The notes: generated by a model from the sequence alone, not told the origin. 64,000 nucleotides of DNA from Theocolax elegans (GCA_026168455.1 CM047426.1:65811342-65875341); one strand, 5' to 3'; counted from the stretch's first letter, positions 21,074-33,476 are shown. Translations and numbers: made by a program.

Positions 21074-22724
21074 GTGGTTCTCTGTGACATCGAAGATGAA
21101 AAAAATAAATATTGCTATAACTGTGGGAATATGTTTTAGAGGTATTCAGTAGTTCTCCTGAATTTTTTCAGATTTTTTCTGGGCCATTATTTTAAGTTGC
21201 AGTGAGTCAAGGTTGACATTTTAGCACTTTTTTGCATTATAAGCCCATTTTCATGAATTTTTAGCTTCCAGGGGATGCATTTTTCACTAAAAACATAAGT
21301 ATGACTTTTTTTGTAAATTTTCCGAACTTTTCATTAAAAATACTTTTAAAGACATAAATGTATGCTGTCACACTCTTGTAAGCCATTTAAACCTTAAATA
21401 GTGAAAATCAGTAATTCTGCTCCGGACTCTGGAAACCTAATGCTGTCTATAAGATGTCTTTTTATAGTCAGAAACTGCCTATAAATTTCCAGAGTGGGTC
21501 TAAATCATTAAGATCACTTATGGTCAAAGTATCCGGGAAAAGTGCCCGAAATATTAATAGAAATGTATATTTGTTGCCTTATAACGATGAATCTATTAGC
21601 ATGATCATTGCAAAAAAATTTGTGCACTTACCTTGGAGTGGTAGAAAAGTATCTTCACTTGTGGCAGTATCCATCTAATCCCCTGTAAGCTGCTAAAAAT
21701 ACAAATATTATTATACAAATGTAAAAAATTAATTTTTAACATTTATAATGCTGAATTTTTAGTTTTACATCCCTTACAAGAATTATAATACTAATCTGAA
21801 GGATTACTATAAATATACAAACATCATTATTACAATAACTGAATATACGTATTTAATACAAAAGATATATAAATAAATCGGATATATAATTATAATGAAT
21901 AATATGATAACGTGACAGTGACAAGTTTGTGAAATCTAAACAATGTATTGCTGAATAATAATAATAATAATGTTGATACTTTTATAGTAATCCTTCAGAT
22001 TAGTATTATAATTCTTGTAAGGGATGTAAAACTAAAAATCCAGCATTATAAATGTTTAAAAAATAATTTTTTATAATTTTATAATAATATTTGTATTTTT
22101 AGCAGCTTACAGGGGATTAGATGGATACTGAAACAAGTGGAGATACTTTTCTACCATTCCAAGGTAAGTGCATAAATCTTTTTGCAATGATCATGCTACT
22201 AGATTCATCGTTATAAGGCAACAAATATACATTTCTATTAATATTTCGGGCACTTTTCCCGGATATTTTGACCATAAGTGATCTTAATGATTTAAACCCA
22301 CTCTGTAAATTTTTAGGCAGTTTCTGACTATAAAAAGACATCTTTTAGACAAGACTAGGTTACCAGAGTCCGGAGCAGAATTGCTGATATTCACTATTTA
22401 AGGTTTAAATGGCTTACAAGAGAGTGACAGCATACATTTATGTCTTTAAATGTATTTTTAATGAAAAGTTCGGAAAATTTTACAAAAAAAGTCATACTTA
22501 TGTTTTTAGTGAAAAATGCATCCCCTGGGAGCTAAAAATTCATTATAATGGGCATATAATGCAAAAAAGTGCTAAAATGTCAACTTTGACTCTCTGTAAC
22601 TTAAAATAATGGCCCAGAAAAAATCTGAAAAAATTCAGGAGAACTACTGGATACCTCTAAAACATATTCCCACAGTTATAGCAATATTTATTTTTTTCAT
22701 CTTCGATGTCACAGAGAACCACCC
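21072..22724. mobile_element. foldback element with about 740-bp inverted arms
   Basis: Begins GGGTGGTTCTCTGTGACATC and ends with its complement. The arms (about 21072-21805 and 21980-22724) are highly similar in inverted orientation around a 175-bp loop. The element is bordered by TA microsatellite on both sides. Both arms carry the same 74-codon and 66-codon frames, conserved because the DNA is. Related copies: 28092-28990 (one arm plus loop) and 60772-61094. Confidence 0.9.
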
Positions 22725-24115
22725 ATATATATATGATACAGTTGCATGTAATCTTAATTTTGAATTATTTAGTTATAAATATTTTTTAATGTTAATCTTC
22801 ATGCAAGTAATGGTAAAAGTTTTCTATTATAAAGCTACTAATGAAAATCAAAGAATTATTAAATTTATTTTATATAAACTTATCCAATATAATAATTCTT
22901 ATACGATTCACTGATTATACGATTGATTGACAAGTAAACTCTGTAAAATAATTCAGAATGTGTAACGGCATTTATATGTATTCTTTCATTAGTATACTCT
23001 TGTATAAAAGTTAATTCTTCATTATTTTTTAAAAATAAAAAAAATATTAACAGAACTTTTAGAACAAATATTTCAATATTCAATATTCCTATGTATTTAA
23101 CTACTTTAGTAATGGTTATAGAAATAACTGTCAGACTCGAGTGACACTTGCAGGTATTCTTAATTTTGTGCCCTTTAATTATAAATATTTTTCAATGTTA
23201 TTCTTCATGAAAGCAAAGATAGTGGTTTTCTACAGTGAGCTAGTAATAAACACCAACCCAGACGGAAATTTATTTTTCCAGAAAGAGCTAAGAAAAGCTA
23301 ATAAATGTTATAATCAATTTATAATATGCATATTTTGGACTTTGTTAATAGTTAGTTAGAATTTATAACTTTTATTAGCTCTTCTTAGCTTTTGCTAGGT
23401 TTTTTTAGCTTTCAGGTTTTTTTCAAAAGTAAAAGAAATGTGCGAGTTTAAAAAAGCTAATAACTACTAATAACTTTTTTAAATTATTATATACAGTAAA
23501 TAAGTATTTAGAATTTTTATGAATATTTACCAATAGCAATCTTTTATTAATAGCTTTTGATTTTTTGCATACATCACTTAGAAACAGCTAAAAACAGTTA
23601 AATATAGGAAAATGCAACAGTTACTATTAGTGTCATTTTATCGTTTTTCACGATATTTTCGAAATACAAAAATCTAATAAAACCTAATAAAGCTTAGAAA
23701 TATTTACGAAATTTTAAAAACAACTAAAAAAATCTTATAAACATCACCAAATTTTTTAAACTATTACTACAGTCCAAAATCCGCACTTTATAAAGTGTTA
23801 TGAAAATCTAATGAAAGCTAATAACTTTTATTAAGTATTTATAAACATTATTCGCATATGATTATTTCCGCTAGGGAAAGAAATATTAAATTTAATTTTC
23901 AATAAAGTAATCCAATTTTGTTAATCTTTTATATGATTCGATGATTCATGTTATCATTTAAAATAATTCAGAATTTGTTACGGAATTGGTATGTATTCTT
24001 TATTTAGCATTCTCTTGTAATAAAGTTTATACTTCATTATTTTTCTAATATGAAAACATATTAACCTATTTTTAGAAAAAATATTTCAATTGTCCAATAT
24101 TTCTATGTGTTCTTA
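22725..24115. repeat. satellite-like tandem, about 390-bp units, split by a MITE
   Basis: Unit 1 is about 22736-23118, unit 2 is 23119-23256 continued at 23877-24115. Shared markers include TAAAATAATTCAGAATKTGT, TGTATTCTTT and ATATTTCAAT..CAATATT. The MITE fell within unit 2. Confidence 0.7.
23257..23876. mobile_element. 620-bp MITE, ends CCCAGACGGAAAT / ATTTCCGCTAGGG
   Basis: The 13-bp termini are inverted repeats with two or three mismatches. Its absence is visible in the parallel satellite unit, which runs directly from ..TAATGAAAATCA to AAGAATTATTAAATTT. Interior is rich in the word GCTAATAA / TTATTAGC. Non-coding. Confidence 0.75.
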
Positions 24116-24119
24116 GTAA

Positions 24120-25130
24120 CACCAAAGCCACTTGAGAAATATAAATTTCGTGCCAAAAATGTAATCGACTATTCCGTGTTTATTGTAATACCAAACCGCT
24201 CATTTATGTGACAATACTGATTAAACCCTATAAACGAACTACATAGGTTGCTTGACAATATTAGAATATACCGGTAGATTCGGATAAATAACCCGATAAA
24301 TTTTAATAATGAAAAATCATTAATTATTTGTAATGCAGATACATGCCTATTCGTTGTAAATAGTAAATACAGCAATACCTCATAAAATGCGAAAAGCGAT
24401 TCAATAGCGGTTACTTTTTGACTGGCAAAGCCAGGTACGATGCGTTAGGCAAGCCACCCATTTCATGCGTCGATCGTCATAAATCCCTACCCGATAAGGA
24501 CAAAGAAATAAATAATATTTTTTAAAGAATTCTTTTTAAATTCTATTTTTTCAAAGAATTTAAAAAGAATTCTTTACAATAACTTATAAATATAATGAAT
24601 GTCCGGTATATTGTAATGCTTTAAGTATTAATAAAGAATTCTTTAAATTCGAATGAAATTTTACGAATGGTATATCCCATGAAAGAAATATTAAAGAAGT
24701 GAAAAAGAAATCTTTTATTACAAAAAAAATAATTAAATATTTGAAAAGTATTCTTTTATACTTCTAAAAGTCATTCCCCATAAAAATAACGAAATAAAGA
24801 ATTGAAAAAGAGTTCTTTTAGAATTAACAAATGTCCATATGGACGTTTGTTGATTCTCAAAGAACTATTTTTCAATTCTTTTTTGAGATTTCTGTAATAA
24901 ATCACTCTCTAAATTTTGAAGAGTGAAATTTCACTCGAATGGAGTGATATTTCACTCTTTGACTAGTCAAAAGTGCAGCAGTTGGCTTCAAGTTAAAAAT
25001 CACTTTTCGTATGATTTATTCACTATTCGAAGATTTCTATTTTTCTCTATTTTATTTAGCATTTTAAACATTTTAATTTATTAAATATATATTTTCTGAA
25101 ATTAAATAGAATATACATTAAATAACGAAA
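24120..25130. other. interior of the TIR element, no gene
   Basis: AAAGAATTCTTT words recur (24523-24660, 24800-24890), including a perfect inverted CATATGGACGTTTG region near 24836. GTGAAATTTCACTC repeats at about 24923-24960. No coding frame. Confidence 0.55.
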
Positions 25131-25136
25131 AAAATC

Positions 25137-25212
25137 TGCACCGGACATCGGGTTTCGAACCTGGGACCCTCTGCATCAAAGTCGGAAACCTTACCGCTTG
25201 CGCCATCAACAC
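25137..25212 (-). tRNA. tRNA-like sequence (pseudo-tRNA or SINE head)
   Basis: On the minus strand: TGGCGCAAGCGG resembles an A box and D arm, and CCAGGTTCGAAACCCG is a textbook T arm with B box GGTTCGAAACC. The acceptor halves do not pair, so it is not a functional tRNA. Likely a tRNA-derived repeat fragment. Confidence 0.45.
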
Positions 25213-26206
25213 GTTTTTATATTTTACTTCGAATCGTCCTTATTTGTTACACCCCGATTGAATAATTCCGGAACTTTTTTAATATTTATTGCATTATTCC
25301 GTTATTAATACTAATAAACTAATGATTTAGTCGGTTTGTAAGTAAAGTAAGCACATTCCTGTCGATTCAGATTTGTCAAATACGTTAATTAGTTGTATAA
25401 AAGTACAATAATAGGCAACTTAACCTATAATTGAGAATCAGAAAAGTTCCATAAAGTTTACTATACTGCAAAGTAATTTTAAATATGCTATAACCATATA
25501 AAGATACCAGGTAAGTTGTTATATAATATTGAAATATGCTGGTAAGGTCATATAGCCGTTACTTGGCGTTATTGTGAAACGCCCTATTTAACCTTATATT
25601 TTTGTATGCTCTATAAGACAATAACTGTTAAAATCCCGATAGAAATCCACTTGTTAAGAATATATCATTTTGTATTACCTGAAATATCACTATAGTTAAT
25701 TCATTCATGTTCGGGTTTTTCATTATAAAATACTATAAGCTTTAGAGTGAAAAAGCATTGATATATAAGTACGTGAAAGGTGGCAAATCCTTATAATGCC
25801 CGGTAAATATAAATACAAAATATTTAAATATAAATGTGTACCCGATATACTCCGATAAACTATTTTATGCTCTTTTATGTTACACGTTTATTCCTATAAA
25901 ACCTTATAAACAAGTTTATTTTTATCGCATTTTATGAGGTGTTCATTATGAAGCCTATAGTTATAAGCTTATTATTTCCGATTCGTATTAAATAATGTAT
26001 AGCATTCTATCGCAAACTCCGGGTGCAAAAGCCACATGAAGTACGATAAAAAAATTTTTTTTATACTTTTATATGAGGTTTTTTCAACAGGGACTATGTT
26101 AAGAATCTAGAAATCAATAAAGAAATCTTCGACGTCGTTTGCTTAATAAAAAATATATAAAAAACGACCATTTTCTACCTTAGGAGATACAGATTTTTAA
26201 ACTTAC
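25213..26206. other. right interior and end of the TIR element, no gene
   Basis: AT-rich with the CCTTATA / TATAAGG words of the element; the flank 26093-26206 belongs to the host intron. No frame found. Confidence 0.5.
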
Positions 26207-26385
26207 GTAAATTTATCTAACTGTCCGTCTACAGGAACATCTTTCAACTGCCACTTTCTTTCCCTTTCAATCACTAAACGACAAAGCTGGCTTCTGGTTG
26301 TGCTTGATAGGTAATTGTCATTATCGTGGTATTTTTTGAAAATTTCTTTACCCCTTTGCTCAGTTTTCAAAAACTCCAATAAGCC
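26207..26385 (-). pseudogene. exon A of the same minus-strand gene
   Basis: Flanked on the minus strand by acceptor TTCTTGACAG and a consensus donor GTAAGT. The 179-nt exon encodes LLEFLKTEQRGKEIFKKYH, LSSTTRSQLCRLVIERE and VDGQLDKF. The pattern L..L...GK.I...Y....LS...R..LC.LVI is shared with a degraded piece at 35515-35560. About 6.8 kb of intron, mostly a nested TIR element, separates it from exon B. No first exon with a start was found upstream. Confidence 0.6.
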
Positions 26386-26740
26386 CTGTCAAGAAGTTTG
26401 ATTTAAACAATAACTGAAAACTTAAAATCTTATAATAAAAAGTTTATGTTAACTAATTAATAATTAATTGAACAGTTTAAGCAAAATTCATGGCAAAATT
26501 TTAGATAAGAGATTTATCGGAAACTAATAAATATTTTACTTTAAAATGTTGTATACTGGTAGATTATTTAAGAAATGAAGAGAAGTCAATTCTTATATTT
26601 GTCTAAATGGTGTTTTTTAGCAATAACTAATTTTAAGTGATTTTGAAGTCGGTAAAATAGGGAGGATAAAACTTGAGTTTGGGAACTCCTTAACACGTAT
26701 TCTTCTATTATTTAATGCGTTTAATGTATGTTTGACATAG

Positions 26741-26920
26741 GAGTTTGCTGGACAGGCGCTCAATCAAGGGTGTAGTGCCGTGAATCAACTACCTCCAGAA
26801 AAATCAGCGGAGTCATTAGTACTACATTCTACTAACGGAGATAGTCAAGAAGCTCAGATAAACTCAACAAAAAAAAGGGTACTTGAACCTACCAATTTTA
26901 CTGGTACAGTAACTGTCTAA
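26741..26920 (+). other. exon-like plus-strand ORF, 59 codons to TAA
   Basis: After TTTGACATAG a frame runs EFAGQALNQGCSAVNQL ... KKRVLEPTNFTGTVTV and ends TAA at 26918-26920. Composition is clearly less AT-rich than its surroundings, as in a last exon. It is opposite in strand to exons A-C, so it is not part of that gene. Product not recognised. Confidence 0.3.
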
Positions 26921-26954
26921 AATAATATTTAATACAAGTTATCACTTAAAAATT

Positions 26955-27050
26955 ACTACTATTATTATTAATTTTAATAAAAAAAATTATTATTAATTTT
27001 AATAAAAAAAATTATTATTAATTTTAATAAAAAAAATTATTATTAATTTA
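26955..27050. repeat. 26-bp tandem repeat x about 3.5
   Basis: AATTATTATTAATTTTAATAAAA repeats in register; nothing coding. Confidence 0.9.
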
Positions 27051-27189
27051 AAAATAACAAAATAATTAAATCTAAACATAACATATTGTTTATATAATAC
27101 ACAACGACTGATTAATAAGAATCATTTTATTTTTACTTACTTTGTTAAAAACTATATTTTGAAAATACAAAATGATGATCTAAGGTTAA

Positions 27190-27440
27190 AAGCAACTTGT
27201 TGATATTAACAGTCGGTTGATTGTATCCGTGAAAAGCGCTTATACACTAGACTCATATTCACACTCGTTTTGGGAATCGGAATGGCTCAGCTGTCGGCAG
27301 CGAGGCTCGTTCGACCTTTACGCCTTACCGATGTCGTCTTCGCGGCGTCTTGGGCTAAGCGTGTTTACTGTTTACTAAGCACACTTAAATAATGCGAAGT
27401 TGGTACCGGATAATTGGCAACCGCGCTTTTCGTTTGTTTC
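27190..27440. other. GC-richer island, possible promoter or old first exon
   Basis: The only CpG-containing stretch for several kb around, with GACATCGGTAAGG readable as a donor on the minus strand. It lies about 800 bp upstream of exon A on that strand and could hold the first exon or promoter of that gene. No TATA box or start was convincing. Confidence 0.25.
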
Positions 27441-28091
27441 CTTAAATCTATTTCCCATGCACACAGTCATATTATAAAGGTTTATATACACGAAAAGTGA
27501 AAATGTTTCTAATAAAAATTACAATAGTTTCTATTAAAATTCAATACATGTGTCGTAAAAGTCACTAAATATATGTATTGAAATTTAAACTGTAATATAA
27601 TTTACTATAGTCTATCCTAATTTTTGTTACATCATTTTATAGTAATTTCATTAGCTTATACTAAAAATTATTAGAACTTTAATAAATAGACTCATAATGT
27701 CAGTCTGTGAGCAAATTACTATAGTTTGTACTAGAGTTTCTAATTGAAACTTTTAAAATTTACAAAAAATTTCTCTCCGTGTAGGTCAAAAATAACTCGA
27801 TTGAAATACCTAATCAATGGTGCAAGTATTATTTTATTTAAAGATAAAATGAATTATTATTATTCTATAAAATTATTTATCTATTGATGTGAAGCACGGG
27901 AAGGTTAGTCATTGTTTATTTAAAGAGAATAAAAAAAGAAGTTTCCTTTTTATCAGGTTTGTGGAAATTAATAAAAACTATTATAGAGTTTAAACAAAAT
28001 ATATAAAAGTTTACTTCAAAAAAATACAATGTATGGTATCGTAAAAAATACTTGTAGATTATTCCGCTTTGATTTCAGTACTTTCTATCAG
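27441..28091. other. AT-rich spacer
   Basis: Carries repeated TTTCTAATTRAAA words between ACACGAAAAGTGAAAA (27490) and the near-complement ending CTCCGTGTAGG (27784), possibly an old MITE. No gene. Confidence 0.4.
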
Positions 28092-28990
28092 ATGAAAAAA
28101 ATAAATATTGCTATAACAGTGGGAATATGTTTTAGAGGTATCCAGTAGTTCTCCTGAATTTTTTCAGATTTTTTCTGGGCCATTATTTTAAGTTACAGAG
28201 AGTCAAAGTTGACATTTTAGCACTTTTTTGCATTATATGCCCATTTTCATGAATTTTTAGCTCGCAGGGGATGCATTTTTCACTAAAAACATAAGTATGA
28301 CTTTTTTTGTAAAATTTTCCGAACTTTTCATTAAAAATACTATTAAAGACATAAACGTATGCTGTCACACTCTTGTAAGCCATTTAAACCTTATAAATAG
28401 TGAAAATCAGCAATTCTGCTCCGGACTCTGGTAACCTAATACTGTCTAAAAGATGTCTTTTTATAGTCAGAAACTGCCGAAAAATTTCCAGAGTGGGTCT
28501 AAATCATTAAGATCACTTATGGTCAAAATATCCGGGAAAAGTGCCCGAAATATTAATAGAAATGTATATTTGTTGCCTTATATCGATGAATCTATTTGCA
28601 TGATCATTGCAAAAAAATTTGTGCACTTACCTTGGAGTGGTAGAAAAGTATCTTCATTTGTTTCAGTATCCATCTAATCCCCTGTAAGCTGCTAAAAATA
28701 CAAATATTATTATATAAATGTAAAAAATTAATTTTTAAACATTTATAATGCTGAATTTTTAGTTTCACATCCCTTACATGAATTATAATACTAATCGGAA
28801 GGATTACTATAAATATATAAACATCATTATTACAATAACTGAATATACGTATTTAATACAAAAGATATATAAATAAATCTGATCTATAATCATAATGATA
28901 ATTATGTAATATGATAACGTGACAGTGACAAGTCTGTGAAATCTAAACAATGTATTGCTGAATAATAATAATAATAATGTTGATACTTTT
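28092..28990. mobile_element. single arm plus loop of the 21072 foldback family
   Basis: Matches 21095-21975 at high identity, from GATGAAAAAAATAAATATTGC to GTTGATACTTTT, and lacks both the terminal GGGTGGTTC and the second arm. The 74-codon frame is again open (28453-28677). Confidence 0.9.
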
Positions 28991-29240
28991 AATCGGAAAA
29001 AGATAGAAGGCTAGTTTATGAGGGATGAAATGTGTCATTTTTGCCACAATCTGCTTTTTTCATCGGTTTTCTCGAAATCTCAAACTGTTGTAATCCATTA
29101 ATTTTCTTTAAATTCACAAGTTAAGCATGTCTTAGCATTAGAAGGATGTGGAAAAAGTTTGTTCGTTCGGAAAAAGATAGAGTCGTAGTCACATGGGATG
29201 AAAAGTGTCATTTTTGCCGCTAATACGCTATTTTAGCGGG
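28991..29240. repeat. direct repeat, spacing about 175 bp
   Basis: CGGAAAAAGATAGA.. followed by GGGATGAAA.GTGTCATTTTTGCC occurs at 28994 and 29169. No coding frame. Confidence 0.75.
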
Positions 29241-29578
29241 ATCCGGAACATTTTGCCCAAAGAACAAATCACCCACCGATTTCGCCCACCGCTATCGGCG
29301 CCACTTTCGTTTTACAGGAACGCAAATTAATCACATTGTCGATAATGTAGTTTAAAATATGAATTTATAATAAATTGGAGAGATGTCGCTACTAATAATG
29401 TAAATTTGAAAAATGATACAATTTACATTTTTTACGTATTATTCCAAAATAATTCTATACATGCATATTATATAATAATTTTCATTTTAAGCTGTATCTA
29501 AGTGTGCATGTATGTATGCGTGTAACTTATATCTATGCATATACCAAATTACAAACACATGCCCGACCAGTCTCTTTC

Positions 29579-29614
<36 letters not shown>

Positions 29615-29618
<4 letters not shown>

Positions 29619-29878
29619 GGGATCAAGGTCCGTTGCCTTGATCGTATCGTTGCCACACTCAGCGTACCGGGATATCGAGGACGGGTGCAAGAAGCTAGAC
29701 AGAGATAACAGTTATTAGCGTTTATTAATACATGCTTTCGTCCGCACTTGCGGACTTATGCGTCGGAAGCTACGACGCGACTGGATCTCGACTGTTATTC
29801 CGCTCTCTCTATATCGTTCGCTGTGAAGCGCCAACTGGTGGCTACTGGGGTAAATATCCTCTGTGCGTCTCGCCCACA
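29615..29878 (-). repeat. 3' LTR of a second LTR element, 264 bp
   Basis: In plus orientation it runs TGTGGGGATCAAGG ... TCTCGCCCACA, with TGTGGG/CCCACA inverted ends. Read on the minus strand it follows a polypurine tract and contains AATAAA at about 29728. It abuts a (TG)n run that hides the target duplication. Confidence 0.75.
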
Positions 29879-29893
29879 GTGCTCCCCTCTAAA
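29879..29893 (-). promoter_or_regulatory. polypurine tract of that LTR element
   Basis: On the minus strand TTTAGAGGGGAGCAC lies directly before the TGTGGGC start of the LTR. Confidence 0.7.
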
Positions 29894-29926
29894 TGTTGAC
29901 CGGGGTTTTTTCAGGTTAACATTTAC

Positions 29927-30202
29927 TTATTTCTCGAAGATGTATTTAACCCACTCCCCTGATACGCTTTGCTCGCATGATTTAATAAACCTCCGTAATC
30001 GCCCTTGCGGCATAGTAACTCTACATTTCAACGATTCCACCTCGACTTGCTTTAATAATCTAAGTATCGACGTTATAAATTCCGGGTTTAACACCCTGGT
30101 TCTTCTTCTACCTAGGTTACTTTTAATGTACAATTTTGTGAGTGGTGTGTTTATGAACGTGGTAGTTACTTGGTTAATTTGTTCGCAGTAGTTAAGTCGC
30201 AA
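29927..30202 (-). pseudogene. C-terminal fragment of the LTR element's last ORF
   Basis: A 91-residue minus-strand frame with LGRRRTRVLNPEFITSILRL and VTMPQGRLRRFI, ending just upstream of the polypurine tract, as the last protein of an LTR element should. Basic and rich in R. I cannot place the domain. The internal region is lost beyond about 30300, so this is a 3' remnant. Confidence 0.5.
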
Positions 30203-30299
30203 CTCCTTTAACTCGGAGTGTAGTTAAAAATTAATTTTGTAATTCTGCATTCGGGTGAAAAAATCTTTCCGAATATGTAACTAGTTAACTTATTAGTTA

Positions 30300-31415
30300 C
30301 TTTAATCATTTGAAATAGATACGTTTGAAGATACTTTGCCTAAGTTACATTTAACAATTGAAGAAGACTTACTAATTCTGCAAAATTTTGAACATTTGAT
30401 AAAAGTGGTTAAAATGAAAAAAAAATTGTATAGTGTAAACGAAAATATAAAAAAATTATCAAGTTATTTTATATATAAAGCATAGCATACTTGGCTATTT
30501 AATTTTGATTTCAAATACCATAAAAATTACCATAAAAAATGTTTCAAGTGTAACATACTTGACAATTTCATTTTGATTTCAGTACTTTCAAATACCATAC
30601 AAATTTTTTTAAGAAATAATATGAAATTACAAATATTCTGATAGGTAACTCTCATACTAGCCAATATATACACCTTCTTGAAGGTGTTTTATAACTTTTT
30701 GTATAAAATAATATAAATTTAAATAAAATAAGTAAAAAAAAATTATTGTTAAAATAACTAATATAGATACTAAGTCTCATATTAAGCAAAATTTTGAGTA
30801 CGCAAGTGTTTGTAATAAAATTTAACTAACTGTAACTAATAAAAAAATAAAAAATTCTTTTGTTTTTTGTTACTTTTTTTACGTACAATTTATCAGTAAG
30901 TATTTTTGGACTAATATATTTAAAATAAAGTTAGTGTAATTAAATATAAGGAAAAACCAAAAAATGTCAAGCGCAGGAAAGCGTAAGAAAATATAGAAGC
31001 TTCCGAAATCCACTATATTTTTACATTTCCTTACAGTTTATAATGTACTGAAACGTTTATATACATTTTATTACATTAGTATAAACATTTGATTAATTAG
31101 TAATTTTATTAAATATATCATAAATGTTAAAACGATATTGTGTGTTTTTTTTTGTCAATGTAGATTTGTAATGTTTGTAATATCTAATGAGATTTTTTGC
31201 TATTAAAATTGTATTGATATTGATATTAATAGAAGTGTAGAAAGTATTCAATTATTGATACCTCATTCTTGTCTGAAAAGTACTCATCAGACTATAGAAC
31301 AACGAACGACTCCCCTTAAATTGCTAATAGTTAATTTATTATCTTGTAATTGTTTATTTAATAAATTGACTCGGCGAGACGATCTTTCTCGCCGATTAAC
31401 TTAATATATCGATTG
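30300..31415. other. AT-rich spacer
   Basis: A short direct repeat (about 30480-30540 and 30545-30612, sharing ACTTGRCWATTT..ATTTTGATTTC) is the only structure seen. Confidence 0.5.
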
Positions 31416-33476
31416 CCCTACTGAAAATTTATGCGCAATTAATAGCGCAACTTTTGACGCAACTCTTTGTGCAACTTTTTGCGCTACTTGTTACGTGTCT
31501 TTATCGAGCCAAAAGTTGCGCCATAGATTGCGCTACTATATTGAAAATTTGAAAATATATATATATATATATATAATTTTATAATAGAAAATGCCTTAAG
31601 ATCTTTTTTATGTGATTTTCAATTGCAATTTTTAACAGGAATCCAACTTTAAAAAATTTCTAATATTTTGATGAATGCAATCAAATAAAAAAAATGCATA
31701 TTAATAAAGTTATACTTATTTATTTAACTAAAAGCTCCAAATTTTGAAAGACAAGATTTTTTGTTTTAAACTCTTACCTTGAGGTTTTTCCAAATTCAAG
31801 ATGGCAGCATCTAAGATGGTAATATATATAGGAGAAAATTTTTTGATATTTCGATATTATTCTATAAACAATGTTTTATGATGAATGTTTATCAACATTG
31901 GACATACGGCGTAGTTTTTACCATTTCAAGATGGCGGACCCAATATAGCGGCAAGAAATTTGGCAAATTCTTCGATTTTTATGAAATTCGATTTACAGGG
32001 ATTGCTTGGATCGCTGATTACGAAATCGTTATCAGTTTTTACAAATTTAAGATGGCGGACCTAATATAGTGGCAAAAAATTTTGCAAATTGTTGAATAAT
32101 CTATAAAATTTGATTTACAGGGGTTTCTTGGGACGCTGATTACAAATTCGTTATCACTTTCAACAAATTCAAGATGGCGGACCCAATGAAATTTTGCAAA
32201 TTGTTGGATTTCTATGAAATTTGATTTACAAGGGTTTTCTGGATGGCTGGTTACAAATTCGTTGTTAGTTTTTATTGACATATTCAAAATAGCATAGAAA
32301 CCAATATGGTGACTACAAGTTCTATTCATGTTAAATTTAGTTTAAAAGGTTTTCTGGGCCACAGATTACGAATCCGTAATGATGACTTATGTGCAGCATG
32401 CTTTTCCTCATGAAATAAATAGTCGTAAATATTCTTCAACGAAAATATTAAACGTAAACAAAACAAAGAAATTACAAAAAAAAACTTACTGAATTACGTG
32501 TCTTTTCATGCGATGTGAGCTGGGAAACGTGACTCCTTGGCTAAACGACGTAAAATCAGCGACCTATAAACTTAATTTAAAGAAAACTATAGGACAAAAA
32601 CACAACTGGATTATGTTATACACTTTTGAAATTTTTGTGTTCTTTTGTTCAGAAACAAATAATGTAAAGTAAGAAAAAAGAATATATATATATTATTACT
32701 TTTTATATTTAAATAAAATGCTATGATGATATTTAAGGAAATAGGCATATTTTTATATAAAATACGTTTTATTAAGGCCGTATATAAAATATTATAATTA
32801 AATACAAATGTTTTCGATGGAAGCCAGCCATTAAACTATAATCATAGATCTTAATTAAAAATAAATCAGTTTACAATTTTAATAAATAGTAAATTCAATG
32901 TAGATAATTTAATAGTGCAATTTATTAGGTACTGGTATAATGAATTTTTGTTCATCGATGTCAATTAATAAACTACGCCGTATGTCCAATGTTGATAAAC
33001 ATTCATCATAAAACATTGTTTATGGAATAATATCGAAATATCAAAAAATTTTCTCCTATATATATTACCATCTTAGATGCTGCCATCTTGAATTTGGAAA
33101 AACCTCGAGGTAAGAGTTTAAAACAAAAAATCTTGTCTTTCAAAATTTGGAGCTTTTAGTTAAATAAATAAATATAACTTTATTAAAATGTATTTTTTTA
33201 TTTGATTGCATTGGTCAAAATATTAGAAATTTTTTAAAGTTGGATTCCTGTTAAATATTGTAATTGAAAATCACATAAAAAAGATCTTAAGGCATTTTCT
33301 ATTATAAAATTATATCTATCTATATACATATATATATTTTCTAATTTTCAATATAGTAGCGCAATTTATGGCGCTACTTTTGGCTCGATAAAGACACGTA
33401 ACAATTAGCGCAAAAATTTGCGTCAAAAGTTGCGTCAAAAGTTGCGCTATTAATTGCGCATACATTTTCAGTAGGG
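31416..33476. mobile_element. 2.06-kb element with about 515-bp terminal inverted repeats
   Basis: Left end CCCTACTGAAAATTTATGCGC and right end GCGCATACATTTTCAGTAGGG. The arms 31416-31930 and 32962-33476 match closely in inverted orientation. Just inside each end the word TTGCGC recurs (about six per side). The centre is a tandem repeat (31905-32330). No transposase is present and I found no convincing target duplication. Confidence 0.9.
31905..32330 (+). repeat. tandem repeat of about 125 bp x 3.5 (CAAGATGGCGGAC)
   Basis: Units start at about 31927, 32047 and 32169 with TTYAAGATGGCGGACC and include GATTTACAGGG and CGTTATCAG. The short ORFs here are repeat by-products. Confidence 0.85.

Larger units (their letters stand above)
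19641..26092. mobile_element. 6.45-kb TIR element with nested insertions, inside an intron
   Basis: Left end CCCTGTTGAAAAGACCTTATA at 19641 is matched by the complement at the right end (..TATGAGGTTTTTTCAACAGGG, ending 26092). Subterminal regions of both sides are full of CCTTATAAAA-type words. It carries a foldback element (21072-22724), a satellite (22725-24115), a MITE (23257-23876) and a tRNA-like piece (25137-25212). No transposase frame remains. No clear target duplication. Confidence 0.65.

Noticed and set aside
21454..22609. 74- and 66-codon ORFs conserved in all foldback copies
   Set aside because: Arms are highly similar at the DNA level, so conserved frames are expected; substitutions show no coding bias by eye.
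25137..25212. Functional tRNA gene
   Set aside because: The acceptor stem does not pair, although the T arm is good.
29512..29718. ORFs on both strands at the (TA)/(TG) run
   Set aside because: Microsatellite readings abutting an LTR.
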